From: Leeuwenhoekiella palythoae
Lineage (GTDB): Bacteria; Bacteroidota; Bacteroidia; Flavobacteriales; Flavobacteriaceae
Reading direction: 5' to 3'
Length of the DNA stretch: 64,000 bases
NCBI RefSeq assembly: GCF_900130045.1
Contig: NZ_FQXT01000003.1
Span: forward strand, 186,001 to 250,000
In this document: positions 1-8,013 of the stretch, piece after piece
Numbering within the stretch: position 1 is the first letter of the stretch
How the letters are laid out: every line of letters starts with the position of its first letter
Made by a program: the position numbers and the translations under genes
Notes under the pieces: model-generated
What the model was told of the DNA's origin: nothing
The model's input: only the letters and a program-made list of their open reading frames with translations
The model's database searches: none

Positions 1-1
1 T

Positions 2-1786
2 CCGGCTGTCACAACCGGTGATGATTTTGTAAAAAAACTCGCCGAATTAGAAAAACAGCGTTTTGCAGATTCAATACGCCGTGCCGATCTCGAAGCACGC
101 TTAGATGCAGTGAGCTCTACAAACAACAGAGAGCGTACGCAATTAGAAGCTCAACTCAAGCAGTTTGAAACCAAAGAAAGTGAACTTCTAGAAAAAAAAC
201 GTCTTCAAATAGAAAGCCTCAAAAAAACTACCAGAGGTTTTCCGGTTGCAGGTTTTGAAGATGATACGTTGTTCTTAATCTATAATCGATTAGGAAGTTT
301 TTCGGCACAAGAGCGCGCCAATGCGATCAGTTCGCGTATCAAGCGTCTCACCGAGACTTTAGAATTCTTCTCTGATTCGCTCAAAGTGAATGAAAATGAA
401 GCTACCGTTGATGTAATTTATGGCAATCAAACCATCGCCAGTGTTACTGAAGTGGATGCCTTGTGGTTTGAAACCACGCCGCTGGCATTAGCCACCTCGT
501 ACAAGGAGATCATTGCCGATGCAGTGACCGTTTACAAGGAAGAACACAGCCTGATCAATTTACTGAAAAGCATCGGTATGGCCCTGCTGGTGATCATCGT
601 GATGGGATTGATCATCAAATACGTGTTGCGTTTATTCAGATGGACGGCTTTAAAAATTCAACGTCAAAAACATAAACGCCTCAAAGCGGTTACCGTTAAA
701 AACTATACACTTTTAGATACCGAGCGTCAAGTACATGTATTACTCTTGATCAATCGCATATTAAAATGGGTTACGGTACTGCTGGCCATTTATATCGCGT
801 TACCGCTCATTTTTGGCTTTTTCCCACAAACAGAAGCCTTTGCACATGAACTGTTAGGATACATTATCAATCCCATTAAAGGGATTTTTCTTGCCATCTG
901 GAATTATCTACCAAACATCTTTGCGATCGTTGTCATCATTGTGGTATTTAGGCTATTGCTGAAATTTTTAAATTTTTTAAAAGTTGAGATCGCAGAAGGC
1001 CGCCTGACCTTTAACGGGTTTTACCCTGATTGGGCCAACCCAACCTATCAATTGGTACGTGTGCTAGTGATCGCTTTTGCCTTTGTGGTGATTTTCCCGT
1101 ATTTACCTGGAAGCGAATCTCCCGTTTTTCAAGGGATCTCAGTGTTTTTAGGTTTCCTTTTTACCTTTGGTTCTGCGGGGTCACTTTCTAACGTGATCGC
1201 AGGATTAGTACTTACCTATATGCGCTTGTTTAAAATAGGTGATCGGGTGAAAATTGGTGAAATCGTAGGCGATGTGATCGAAAAATCTTCTTTGGTGACT
1301 CGAGTACGGACTCCCAAAAACGAGATCATTTCTATTCCTAATTCTACGGTGATGAGCAGTCATACCATCAATTACAGCAGTGATGCGCCAGAAAAAGGGT
1401 TAATCATTCATACCACCGTGACTATCGGTTATGATATTCCGTGGAAGGTGATGCACCAGACGCTTATTGATGCTGCATTACGCACCGATCTGGTTTTAAA
1501 AGATCCGCAACCCTTTGTGTTGCAAACCAGTTTAGAGGATTTTTATGTGGCCTACCAGATCAATGCCTATGTACGCGAAGCCAATAAACAAGCTTCCATC
1601 TACTCTAACCTGCATCAAAATATTCAAGATGTATGTAATGAAAACGGTATAGAGATTCTTTCGCCGCATTACCGTGCTGCCCGCGATGGCAATCAGAGCA
1701 CGATTCCATCTGATTATTTACCTAAAGATTATGTGGCTCCGAGTTTTAATGTGAAAACGCAAAGCGATTCTAAAAAGTCTGAATAA
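2..1786 (+). CDS. MscS-family mechanosensitive ion channel (5' end outside window)
   Basis: The frame is open from base 2, so the true start lies upstream; a GTG at 110 is only an internal candidate. About 594 residues are visible. The first ~150 are soluble, Glu/Lys-rich and coiled-coil-like. Several membrane segments follow, then a glycine- and alanine-rich pore-like helix (FTFGSAGSLSNVIAGLVLTY), then the MscS beta domain (FKIGDRVKIGEIVGDV) and an alpha/beta tail. Role by family: inner-membrane channel that opens on membrane tension and releases solutes after osmotic downshift. It is larger than E. coli MscS (286 aa), like the multi-helix flavobacterial members. It converges on the AraC gene with a 31-base gap. 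Confidence 0.9.
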   Translation, partial: PAVTTGDDFVKKLAELEKQRFADSIRRADLEARLDAVSSTNNRERTQLEAQLKQFETKESELLEKKRLQIESLKKTTRGFPVAGFEDDTLFLIYNRLGSFSAQERANAISSRIKRLTETLEFFSDSLKVNENEATVDVIYGNQTIASVTEVDALWFETTPLALATSYKEIIADAVTVYKEEHSLINLLKSIGMALLVIIVMGLIIKYVLRLFRWTALKIQRQKHKRLKAVTVKNYTLLDTERQVHVLLLINRILKWVTVLLAIYIALPLIFGFFPQTEAFAHELLGYIINPIKGIFLAIWNYLPNIFAIVVIIVVFRLLLKFLNFLKVEIAEGRLTFNGFYPDWANPTYQLVRVLVIAFAFVVIFPYLPGSESPVFQGISVFLGFLFTFGSAGSLSNVIAGLVLTYMRLFKIGDRVKIGEIVGDVIEKSSLVTRVRTPKNEIISIPNSTVMSSHTINYSSDAPEKGLIIHTTVTIGYDIPWKVMHQTLIDAALRTDLVLKDPQPFVLQTSLEDFYVAYQINAYVREANKQASIYSNLHQNIQDVCNENGIEILSPHYRAARDGNQSTIPSDYLPKDYVAPSFNVKTQSDSKKSE

Positions 1787-1807
1787 CTTAACAAGGGTTT
1801 TAAGTTA
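1784..1807. terminator. weak inverted repeat between convergent genes
   Basis: Eight-base perfect arms taacttaa (1784-1791) and ttaagtta (1800-1807) with an 8-base loop overlap the channel gene's stop codon. There is no clear T-run, so it may be only a weak bidirectional terminator. Confidence 0.3.
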
Positions 1808-1817
1808 GATTCTCGTT

Positions 1818-2582
1818 TTAAGAATGTAGCTCTTTGTAGGTAGATGGGCTCTCCCCTACTTGATTTTTAAAGAATCGAGAAAAACTGCTTAACGAGTTAA
1901 ATCCTAATTGAAACCCTATTTCTTGTATGGTAGCTTCACTACGAATCAAAAGCCGTTTAGCTTCGGTGATTTGACGCTGTTGAATTATTTGTTTCGCCGT
2001 GCGTTGAAGTTTTTCTTTTAAGATCTGATTCAAGCGTTTTTCACTGATCCCCATTTTAGTTGCATAATAAATACTTTCCGTTTCTTGGAGGTAGTAGGTT
2101 TCCATCAATTTTAAAAACTCATAAATGCGTTTTTGATCCAATTCCTGCGGTGCATAATGCGTTTTTTGAAAGCGAATTAATTGAAGCATTAACACCTTTA
2201 AAATAGTCTTGAGCACAATGTAAGAACACTTATCGTACGCATATTCCTCTTTTAAAAGAACAATTGAATGCTGAATCTGGTTAGATATCCATACATTCTG
2301 ATTTAAATGCAAACAGCGACTTCCATTAAAAAGCTGCATCACGTCAAGCGCATATTCCTGATCATCTTCTTCGATAAGTTCGCGCTCAAAATTGATCAAT
2401 ATACCCTCGCTATATTCATAAGCCTCAGCAGCAAAAGCTTCGTTAAGCGGCTTTAAATATAATTTTGAAAATGCTTGATCTGAAGAAAAATAAAAGCCAA
2501 ACGAATTTTCAGAAAGTAATTCAGTGTCTTTATTCAAAGACTCTAGGAGCTGTATTTTCTGTTTCCAAACGGTAGTATGCAT
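1818..2582 (-). CDS. AraC/XylS-family transcriptional regulator
   Basis: 254 residues. The C-terminal ~100 residues form the two helix-turn-helix AraC DNA-binding domain: a first helix pair around AKQIIQQRQITEAKRLL, then IQEIGFQLGFNSLSSFSRFF and the closing GESPSTYKEL. The N-terminal ~150 residues are a ligand/oligomerisation domain I cannot assign. It lies 70 bases downstream of an MFS exporter on the same strand and is probably co-transcribed, suggesting control of that transporter; this is inference from position only. Confidence 0.9.
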   Translation of the reverse strand: MHTTVWKQKIQLLESLNKDTELLSENSFGFYFSSDQAFSKLYLKPLNEAFAAEAYEYSEGILINFERELIEEDDQEYALDVMQLFNGSRCLHLNQNVWISNQIQHSIVLLKEEYAYDKCSYIVLKTILKVLMLQLIRFQKTHYAPQELDQKRIYEFLKLMETYYLQETESIYYATKMGISEKRLNQILKEKLQRTAKQIIQQRQITEAKRLLIRSEATIQEIGFQLGFNSLSSFSRFFKNQVGESPSTYKELHS

Positions 2583-2652
2583 ATACAGGCATTTCCTGTA
2601 AAAATACTAAGATTAGCAGTACAAAGCCGAAATGCATCAAGCAGCTTCAGTT

Positions 2653-3795
2653 TTATGTATTCAAAACTTTTTTAAATAGTATAAAGAGAACCAGACAAAC
2701 GAGTATACCAAATGCGGCAGCAACCCAATAAATCGTAATATAGTCTTTACTGATAAACGTTATAAATGTAGATAAAAACTGCCCGCCAAAAATACCCATC
2801 GAGTAACGGCCCAAATTTTTACCCCTTGTTTCCGGCGTACTTGCCTCTACGGTCATATGATTCAGTAACGGCACGGTAAGCCCAAAACCAATCCCTATAA
2901 AAATAGCAGCGAGTATCAGAAACGCGATTTGATGCGTAGCGGCAAAAACCACATACCCAAAACAAAAGAATAAAAATCCGATAGCGACCGTTTTGGCATC
3001 TCCAAACTTACTAACCACTTTGGGCATTTGACTTGCTGTAGCAATTGCCATTAGCGAAATGAACGCCATATAATACCCGATTATAGATTCTGAAAAATCA
3101 AATCCTTGATCTAAATACAGCGGAAGCGTCACAAACGATACAAAAAACAAAACCATCGCCGCTAAGGACGCAGCACAGATCGCCCAGATGGTTTTTTGAG
3201 CAGATGGTTTATGCTGCGTTTCTCTTGTTTGCTCGGCTTCGGTTGGAGTGTTCTTAGGGATGGTGGTATAAAGCAGAAAAAGGCAAAACAGTGCTGTCAA
3301 ATAAATATAGAAGGGTGCTTGCCAGTGCCATTCGCCTAAAATACCGCCAATGGACAGAAACACCACCCCGCCCAATTCGATCGCCATTCCTTGCCAAGCG
3401 ATTATTTTCATCCGTGTAGGACCTGAAAATAATTGAGCTATGAGTCCGGTTACTGAAACCTGAATGGCTACGGTAGCTGCCCCCAACAAAAAGCGATCGA
3501 TCAGCAACAGGTATTGGTTGCCCAAATAAGCTCCAATCACACCAAGAACTGCATACGGAATGAGACTAAGGGCCAGCAGTTTAAATGGACCTAAAACATT
3601 GGTGAGTTTACCAATTATTGGTGCAAAAACCAATACGCCCAATGCCGGTAACGTGATCAGCAAACTCGGCGGAAAATTAAAATCAGTTGCTTCAATAATT
3701 CCTGATAAAGCCGGTGCAATCGCACTACCCACCATTATAGTCAAGCTGCTGATAAAAAGCAGTGTAAAAATACAAAATTTAGAAAGTGTGTTCAT
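2653..3795 (-). CDS. MFS transporter (drug/metabolite exporter type)
   Basis: About 380 residues with 12 hydrophobic segments and a charged central loop (residues ~190-210, KNTPTEAEQTRETQHK). This is the organisation of the DHA1-like major facilitator superfamily: proton-driven export of small molecules across the inner membrane. I place the start at ATG 3795 (MNTLSKFC) rather than 3828, because the longer form adds 11 residues and would place a 9-base inverted repeat at 3799-3841 inside or over the start. The substrate is unknown. The AraC-type regulator downstream and the inverted repeat immediately upstream suggest inducible expression. Confidence 0.85.
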   Translation of the reverse strand: MNTLSKFCIFTLLFISSLTIMVGSAIAPALSGIIEATDFNFPPSLLITLPALGVLVFAPIIGKLTNVLGPFKLLALSLIPYAVLGVIGAYLGNQYLLLIDRFLLGAATVAIQVSVTGLIAQLFSGPTRMKIIAWQGMAIELGGVVFLSIGGILGEWHWQAPFYIYLTALFCLFLLYTTIPKNTPTEAEQTRETQHKPSAQKTIWAICAASLAAMVLFFVSFVTLPLYLDQGFDFSESIIGYYMAFISLMAIATASQMPKVVSKFGDAKTVAIGFLFFCFGYVVFAATHQIAFLILAAIFIGIGFGLTVPLLNHMTVEASTPETRGKNLGRYSMGIFGGQFLSTFITFISKDYITIYWVAAAFGILVCLVLFILFKKVLNT

Positions 3796-3798
3796 ACC

Positions 3799-3841
3799 GC
3801 AAAAGTGCATTGCGGTTTTTAAAATCACTTGTCACTTTTGC
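3799..3841. promoter_or_regulatory. inverted repeat upstream of MFS gene, possible operator
   Basis: Perfect 9-base arms gcaaaagtg (3799-3807) and cacttttgc (3833-3841) lie 25 bases apart, ending 3 bases before the MFS start codon. The arm centres are 34 bases apart. The position fits a regulator-binding site for the neighbouring AraC protein, although AraC sites are often direct repeats. No experimental support. Confidence 0.4.
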
Positions 3842-3919
3842 TAAGATGCTATACATATTTAGAAATGCGAGATCCATTACAATAATAAATAACAAAACAC
3901 TGAAATATTTAAAACCGAA

Positions 3920-4771
3920 TCACGTAGCTTTCCGGTTGAGTTTAGAAATATAGAAACTACTGATCAGGATGAGTAAACCGCCTACGTAGGTATTCCAGCT
4001 TAGTTGCTCGTTCAAAATAAAAAAACTCAAGAGTACTGCGCTTAACACTTCTAAATACATTAAAGAAGCGGCGGTAGTGGCATTAAGGTGTTTTAGTCCG
4101 AAAAAAAACAGCCCAAACTGCACGATCCCGATAAGAAGTCCGTAAAAAACGCCAATTCCCATATGTGTCAATGCAACATCCTTTAAACCGAATAAAAAAG
4201 GAATGAATAAAACCGCTCCTGCTAAATTTTGATAAAAAAGCAATTGGTTGCGATTGCAGTCTTGGGTTTGCCGCTTAAAGATCGAAACAAAAAAGGCATA
4301 ACCTACGGCAGCAAGAATCGCAGCAAGCATTCCTATAAAATCCCGAGATTCAAAACTGAATTCTTTGTCAGCATAGGTGAAAGCAATTCCGCCGAAGGCT
4401 AAAAGCATAAATAAAACTTGCTTCTTGCTGATGGGAGCTTTGTAAACCGTAGTTTCAATAATGGTAATGAACAGCGGATAAACATAAAACAGAACAATAG
4501 CATTACCTACCGAAGTATATACAAAAGCCAGTAGAAAAAAATAAGTACGCACCGCATTGATCACCGAGGCCAATAAGAGCATTCTGGTATTGCCTTGTAC
4601 TTTTAACTGACTTGCTTTTAGCAATCCCGGCAGCAAAAACAATACAGGAACTCCCGCCCGAAACCAGCCAATAGCACCGGTAGATAAACTGGGCATCGCT
4701 TTTATGAGAATCCCGTTAAATCCGGCGATTAGCGCGGCAAGAATTACGGCATATATGGCTTTGTTTTCCAT
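3920..4771 (-). CDS. EamA/DMT-superfamily permease
   Basis: 283 residues with about ten transmembrane helices in two EamA repeats (residues ~1-130 and ~145-275). This is the 10-TM drug/metabolite transporter fold of the inner membrane. Typical EamA features are the RAGVPVLFLLPGL loop in repeat one and LMYLEVLSAVLLSFFILNE near the end of repeat two. The substrate cannot be told; relatives export amino acids or other metabolites. The start ATG is 3 bases after the stop of the upstream hydrolase gene, so the two are likely translated from one mRNA. Confidence 0.85.
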   Translation of the reverse strand: MENKAIYAVILAALIAGFNGILIKAMPSLSTGAIGWFRAGVPVLFLLPGLLKASQLKVQGNTRMLLLASVINAVRTYFFLLAFVYTSVGNAIVLFYVYPLFITIIETTVYKAPISKKQVLFMLLAFGGIAFTYADKEFSFESRDFIGMLAAILAAVGYAFFVSIFKRQTQDCNRNQLLFYQNLAGAVLFIPFLFGLKDVALTHMGIGVFYGLLIGIVQFGLFFFGLKHLNATTAASLMYLEVLSAVLLSFFILNEQLSWNTYVGGLLILISSFYISKLNRKAT

Positions 4772-4774
4772 AAT

Positions 4775-5818
4775 TTAGGTGATGTCTTTCCACCAAGGAT
4801 CAACTTGTGCTGGTTGATCGAGGTGCATTAACTGTCCTAATTTTGGCAAGGTGTACTCTAAATGCTTTAGTTGGGCCGCTGCTGTAAAATCTTCCGCAGG
4901 TGCGGTCCACGAATGAAAAGCCAATTTGAATCCACCCCAATGATACGGTGTCGCTCGTTTTATTTGAGCATCGCAAGCGGCTTGTACAGCCTCATCGGGC
5001 AGCATATGTATCGCACGCCAGCGCTCGTTATATTGACCACATTCTACAAAACCCAGATCAAACGGACCCAAACGCTCTCCTATTTCTTTAAAATGAGCGC
5101 CGTAGCCGCCATCTCCCGTATGAAATAAAGCCGTTTGAGCGGTTTTTAATACCCAACCGCCCCAGAGTGATTTGGCTCTATCACGTATGCCTCTTCCCGA
5201 AAAATGCCTGCTGGGTGTAAACGTAATCTTAATATCTTCAAACGTGTGAGAGTCCCACCAATCAAATTCGGTAATGGTTTGTGATGCGGCACCCCACGCC
5301 TCCAAGTGTCTGCCACAACCCAAGGCTACATAATACTTCTTGACTTTGGGAAGCAGTTTTTTAAAACTTGCATAATCCAGATGATCGTAGTGATCGTGTG
5401 TGAGTAACAGCAAATCAATTTGCGGAAAATCATCAATCAATTGCAAAGTGTTTTCCGAAAAACGCGCGCTTTTTGTGGGAGCAATTGGTGCTGCATCAGG
5501 ACCAAGCATTGGGTCGATTAGAATGGTTTTTCCGGCCAAGCGTAGTAAATAAACACCGTGCCCATACCAGATATATTTTAAGGAATCATCTGGCGCTAAA
5601 AACGTCGTTTTATCAAAAGCCTGAATGGGTAAGTTTTGTTGAGGAATGGTGTTTCCTTTAGAGAAAAACATTTTCCAAAGCATACCGGGCATTTCCGCGA
5701 GGCCAATATCCATTGTGGTTTCTTCCAGATTTTGAAAACTACCCGACTTCCAATTGGGAGATTGGGCGTAGCGTTTTTTCAATTCTGGAGTGATTTTTCC
5801 GCCAAATTGTTTCAGCAT
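4775..5818 (-). CDS. metallo-beta-lactamase-fold hydrolase (UlaG / NAPE-PLD-like)
   Basis: 347 residues. The zinc-binding signature LLLTHDHYDHLDY (HxHxDH) is clear near residue 140, with further metal His/Asp residues in TPSRHFSGRG and ALFHTGDGGYG, and a C-terminal HWGGFKLAFHSW. The length and the pattern IWYGHGVYLLRLAGKTILIDPM resemble the L-ascorbate-6-phosphate lactonase UlaG / N-acyl-phosphatidylethanolamine phospholipase D branch. No signal peptide is obvious. It is the upstream partner of the EamA permease (3-base gap). The substrate is unknown. Confidence 0.88.
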   Translation of the reverse strand: MLKQFGGKITPELKKRYAQSPNWKSGSFQNLEETTMDIGLAEMPGMLWKMFFSKGNTIPQQNLPIQAFDKTTFLAPDDSLKYIWYGHGVYLLRLAGKTILIDPMLGPDAAPIAPTKSARFSENTLQLIDDFPQIDLLLLTHDHYDHLDYASFKKLLPKVKKYYVALGCGRHLEAWGAASQTITEFDWWDSHTFEDIKITFTPSRHFSGRGIRDRAKSLWGGWVLKTAQTALFHTGDGGYGAHFKEIGERLGPFDLGFVECGQYNERWRAIHMLPDEAVQAACDAQIKRATPYHWGGFKLAFHSWTAPAEDFTAAAQLKHLEYTLPKLGQLMHLDQPAQVDPWWKDIT

Positions 5819-5835
5819 AGTGAATTTTTAATCAA

Positions 5836-6405
5836 TTAATTACGGCCTTTTCGCATACGCTTAGGACCATACCACAGCCAAAATCCGGTAATGGTAAACA
5901 ACAGCAAAGCAATGCTCATCACCAGTGTGTAAACCAATTTGATATAGCCGCCCGTTCCCAAATAATTATCGAGTATCGAGCCGTCGTGAATATTCTCGAT
6001 CACGTCTGAGCGCCGCTTACCAATGTGCAAAACATTGCCGGTAGCACCATCTAACTGTATTCCGTAATAATGGCCGTCAAAGATAAATTTGACGATTCCT
6101 TTTTCATTCCTTACATCAATACGATCTAGTTTAGTTGACAAGTCTGCCGAAACAGAATCGTGTAAAACCTGTATCGCTTGCTCTTTTAAATCCTCTAACG
6201 GAAGCCACTGTGTTAAATCGGTTGTTGTGCCTTTTTGGGTTTTTGGTAAGAGTAGATCTCCGCTGTTTTTCTTGATGCCCAGCAGTAATCCTGAAATCGA
6301 AATCACAAAAAAGAATACAAATAATAAAGCGCCCATAGCCCGGTGAACGCTTCTAAATTGTCTAAGTAGTTTGGCCTGCTGCTTGCGCTTGTGTTGTCCT
6401 GTCAT
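5836..6405 (-). CDS. PepSY domain-containing inner-membrane protein
   Basis: 189 residues: basic N-terminus (KRKQQAKLLRQFRSVHRAMG), transmembrane helix at ~25-45 ending in SGLLLGIKK, a periplasmic PepSY-like region, and a second helix near the C-terminus (LVYTLVMSIALLLFTITGFWLWYGP). This is the small PepSY-associated TM protein pattern, related to parts of iron-uptake reductases such as PiuB. His residues in both helix-flanking segments (SVHRAMG and ENIHDGSIL) could be haem ligands, but this is speculation. It lies 17 bases upstream of the hydrolase gene on the same strand. Confidence 0.8.
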   Translation of the reverse strand: MTGQHKRKQQAKLLRQFRSVHRAMGALLFVFFFVISISGLLLGIKKNSGDLLLPKTQKGTTTDLTQWLPLEDLKEQAIQVLHDSVSADLSTKLDRIDVRNEKGIVKFIFDGHYYGIQLDGATGNVLHIGKRRSDVIENIHDGSILDNYLGTGGYIKLVYTLVMSIALLLFTITGFWLWYGPKRMRKGRN

Positions 6406-6506
6406 AAAAAGCAGAAAAGAATCTGTATTGCGTTGAAGTAACCAAAAATAAGCTTTTAGAGCCTAAACCGCTTACATCTCCGGCTAAAGCTGTAACCTCA
6501 GATTCA

Positions 6507-7127
6507 TTGATATTTTTATACTTTCGCAAGGCGAAAAAAATAAGTCTCTTGGCCTCACCACAACATTTTCTCATATTCAAACCCTATGGCTACATCAGTC
6601 AGCTGAGCAGTAATGATTTACGCCAACGGCGGAAGAAAAAATTCCTTGCTGAACTTTACGATTGGCCAGAAGGAATCATGCCAATTGGAAGGCTTGATGA
6701 AAAATCAGAAGGCTTATTACTCATGACAACCGATGGTGTTCTGAGCGATCACATCAACCGAAGCGGGATTGAAAAAGAATATTATGCTTTGGTAAACGGC
6801 GTGCCCACCGAAGTCCAACTAGATCAGTTGAGAAATGGAATTGAGATAGGCTTAGAGGGCAAAAAATATACTACGAAACCCTGCGAGGTACAAAAGCTCG
6901 AGGGAATACCGGCACTGCCCGATCGCGGAAAAAAAATAAGAGATTCCCGCCACGGACCAACCACTTGGTTGAGCATCACCATCACCGAAGGCAAGTTTAG
7001 ACAGGTGCGCAAGATGACTTCTGCAATTGACTGCCCTACGCTAAGATTAGTACGGGTACGCGTAGGGAATTTAAAACTCAATACCATGCAACCGGGCGAA
7101 GTATTAGCTTGGGATGGGGAGGTTTAA
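6507..7127 (+). CDS. rluE: 23S rRNA pseudouridine synthase, RluE-like
   Basis: RsuA/RluB/E-family enzyme converting a specific uridine of 23S rRNA to pseudouridine. Motifs: HFLIFKPYGYISQL at the N-terminus, the catalytic GRLDEKSEGLLLMTTDG with Asp, and KFRQVRKMTSAIDCPTLRLVRVRVG at the C-terminus. No S4 domain is present, which fits RluE rather than RsuA or RluB. The start is uncertain: TTG 6507 gives 206 aa, but a promoter-like -7 match (TACTTTCG) lies inside that stretch, so TTG 6549 is an alternative. No ATG is available before the conserved core. It converges on the GIY-YIG gene with a 5-base gap. Confidence 0.88.
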   Translation: MIFLYFRKAKKISLLASPQHFLIFKPYGYISQLSSNDLRQRRKKKFLAELYDWPEGIMPIGRLDEKSEGLLLMTTDGVLSDHINRSGIEKEYYALVNGVPTEVQLDQLRNGIEIGLEGKKYTTKPCEVQKLEGIPALPDRGKKIRDSRHGPTTWLSITITEGKFRQVRKMTSAIDCPTLRLVRVRVGNLKLNTMQPGEVLAWDGEV

Positions 7128-7132
7128 AAATA

Positions 7133-8011
7133 TTATGGGTTTAATTTTTCTTGAACTTGCTTAAACGTCTCGCCTTGCTCAGTAACCCATTCAGTTAAGC
7201 CATTGGAATTACGCCCTAAAATCATATTTGAAGCAGCGCTTGGACTATTGAACACAGTATCTTCCGCAAAAATTAATTTGTCCTCATATTCAATTAAAAC
7301 ATTAGTTTCTAATAAGCGCTTCCTCATATTTCTATACGTTTCAGTACAAGACGGTGAAAGTTTCTTCTTTGCTACGCTACCTTTTGTTACTATAAACCCT
7401 TGATCAGTTTCTTTCATTCGAGCCTCAAAACTTCTAGTTTTTATGGTGTAGGTTTGGTGCACCTCTAATTTTTGACTTCTTTGCTCTTCTTTATTTTCAG
7501 TCACAGTAGATGAAATCAAGAATTTAAAACCCATAACTGGTAATATCAATTTCATTTGTTCTAAAAAATATTCCATATCAGAAATATCAGCTTCGTGAAG
7601 AGTTGGAATGCCGGGAGAGTTTCCATTATCAATTTGAGCTGTTTTTGCATCAATAGCTAATTGCACCAATCTTGATTCTAAGTATCTTATCTGTGTTTTA
7701 GTCAGAAGTTCGTCCTTACTAATAAAGAATATTAGTTCTTTAAAATCTTTGGTTGAATCACTCAGGTGTTGCTTTAGGCGTGATTTTATGTTTTCGGCTT
7801 CACCTATATAGATTCTTTCGTCAAATGCTTCGTCAGTTGGATCTCCCTTTAAACAATAAATTCCGGGATTGTTGAACTCAGGTCTTGTAATTATCTTGTT
7901 AACAGTTGCTCTAGGACAGTAAATTGCCTTTCCAACCCAGTTGCCGATTTCTGCCAGTCGTGGACCATAAGCAGTACCATCAATCATATAAACTGTAAGT
8001 TTCTTCCCCAT
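7133..8011 (-). CDS. GIY-YIG nuclease-fold protein with C-terminal DUF4357-like domain
   Basis: 292 residues. A GIY-YIG core is visible at residues ~45-110: PGIYCLKGD, then RIYIGEAENIKSRLKQH, with a downstream Glu (YLESRLVQ) that could be the metal ligand. The last ~60 residues (FAEDTVFNSPSAASNMILGR) match the DUF4357 pattern often found C-terminal to GIY-YIG in stand-alone proteins. The function of such proteins is unknown. They are small DNA-cleavage-domain proteins seen both alone and near defence loci, but nothing else here looks like a defence system. It starts 2 bases after the GMC oxidoreductase stop region on the same strand. Confidence 0.85.
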   Translation of the reverse strand: MGKKLTVYMIDGTAYGPRLAEIGNWVGKAIYCPRATVNKIITRPEFNNPGIYCLKGDPTDEAFDERIYIGEAENIKSRLKQHLSDSTKDFKELIFFISKDELLTKTQIRYLESRLVQLAIDAKTAQIDNGNSPGIPTLHEADISDMEYFLEQMKLILPVMGFKFLISSTVTENKEEQRSQKLEVHQTYTIKTRSFEARMKETDQGFIVTKGSVAKKKLSPSCTETYRNMRKRLLETNVLIEYEDKLIFAEDTVFNSPSAASNMILGRNSNGLTEWVTEQGETFKQVQEKLNP

Positions 8012-8013
8012 AA

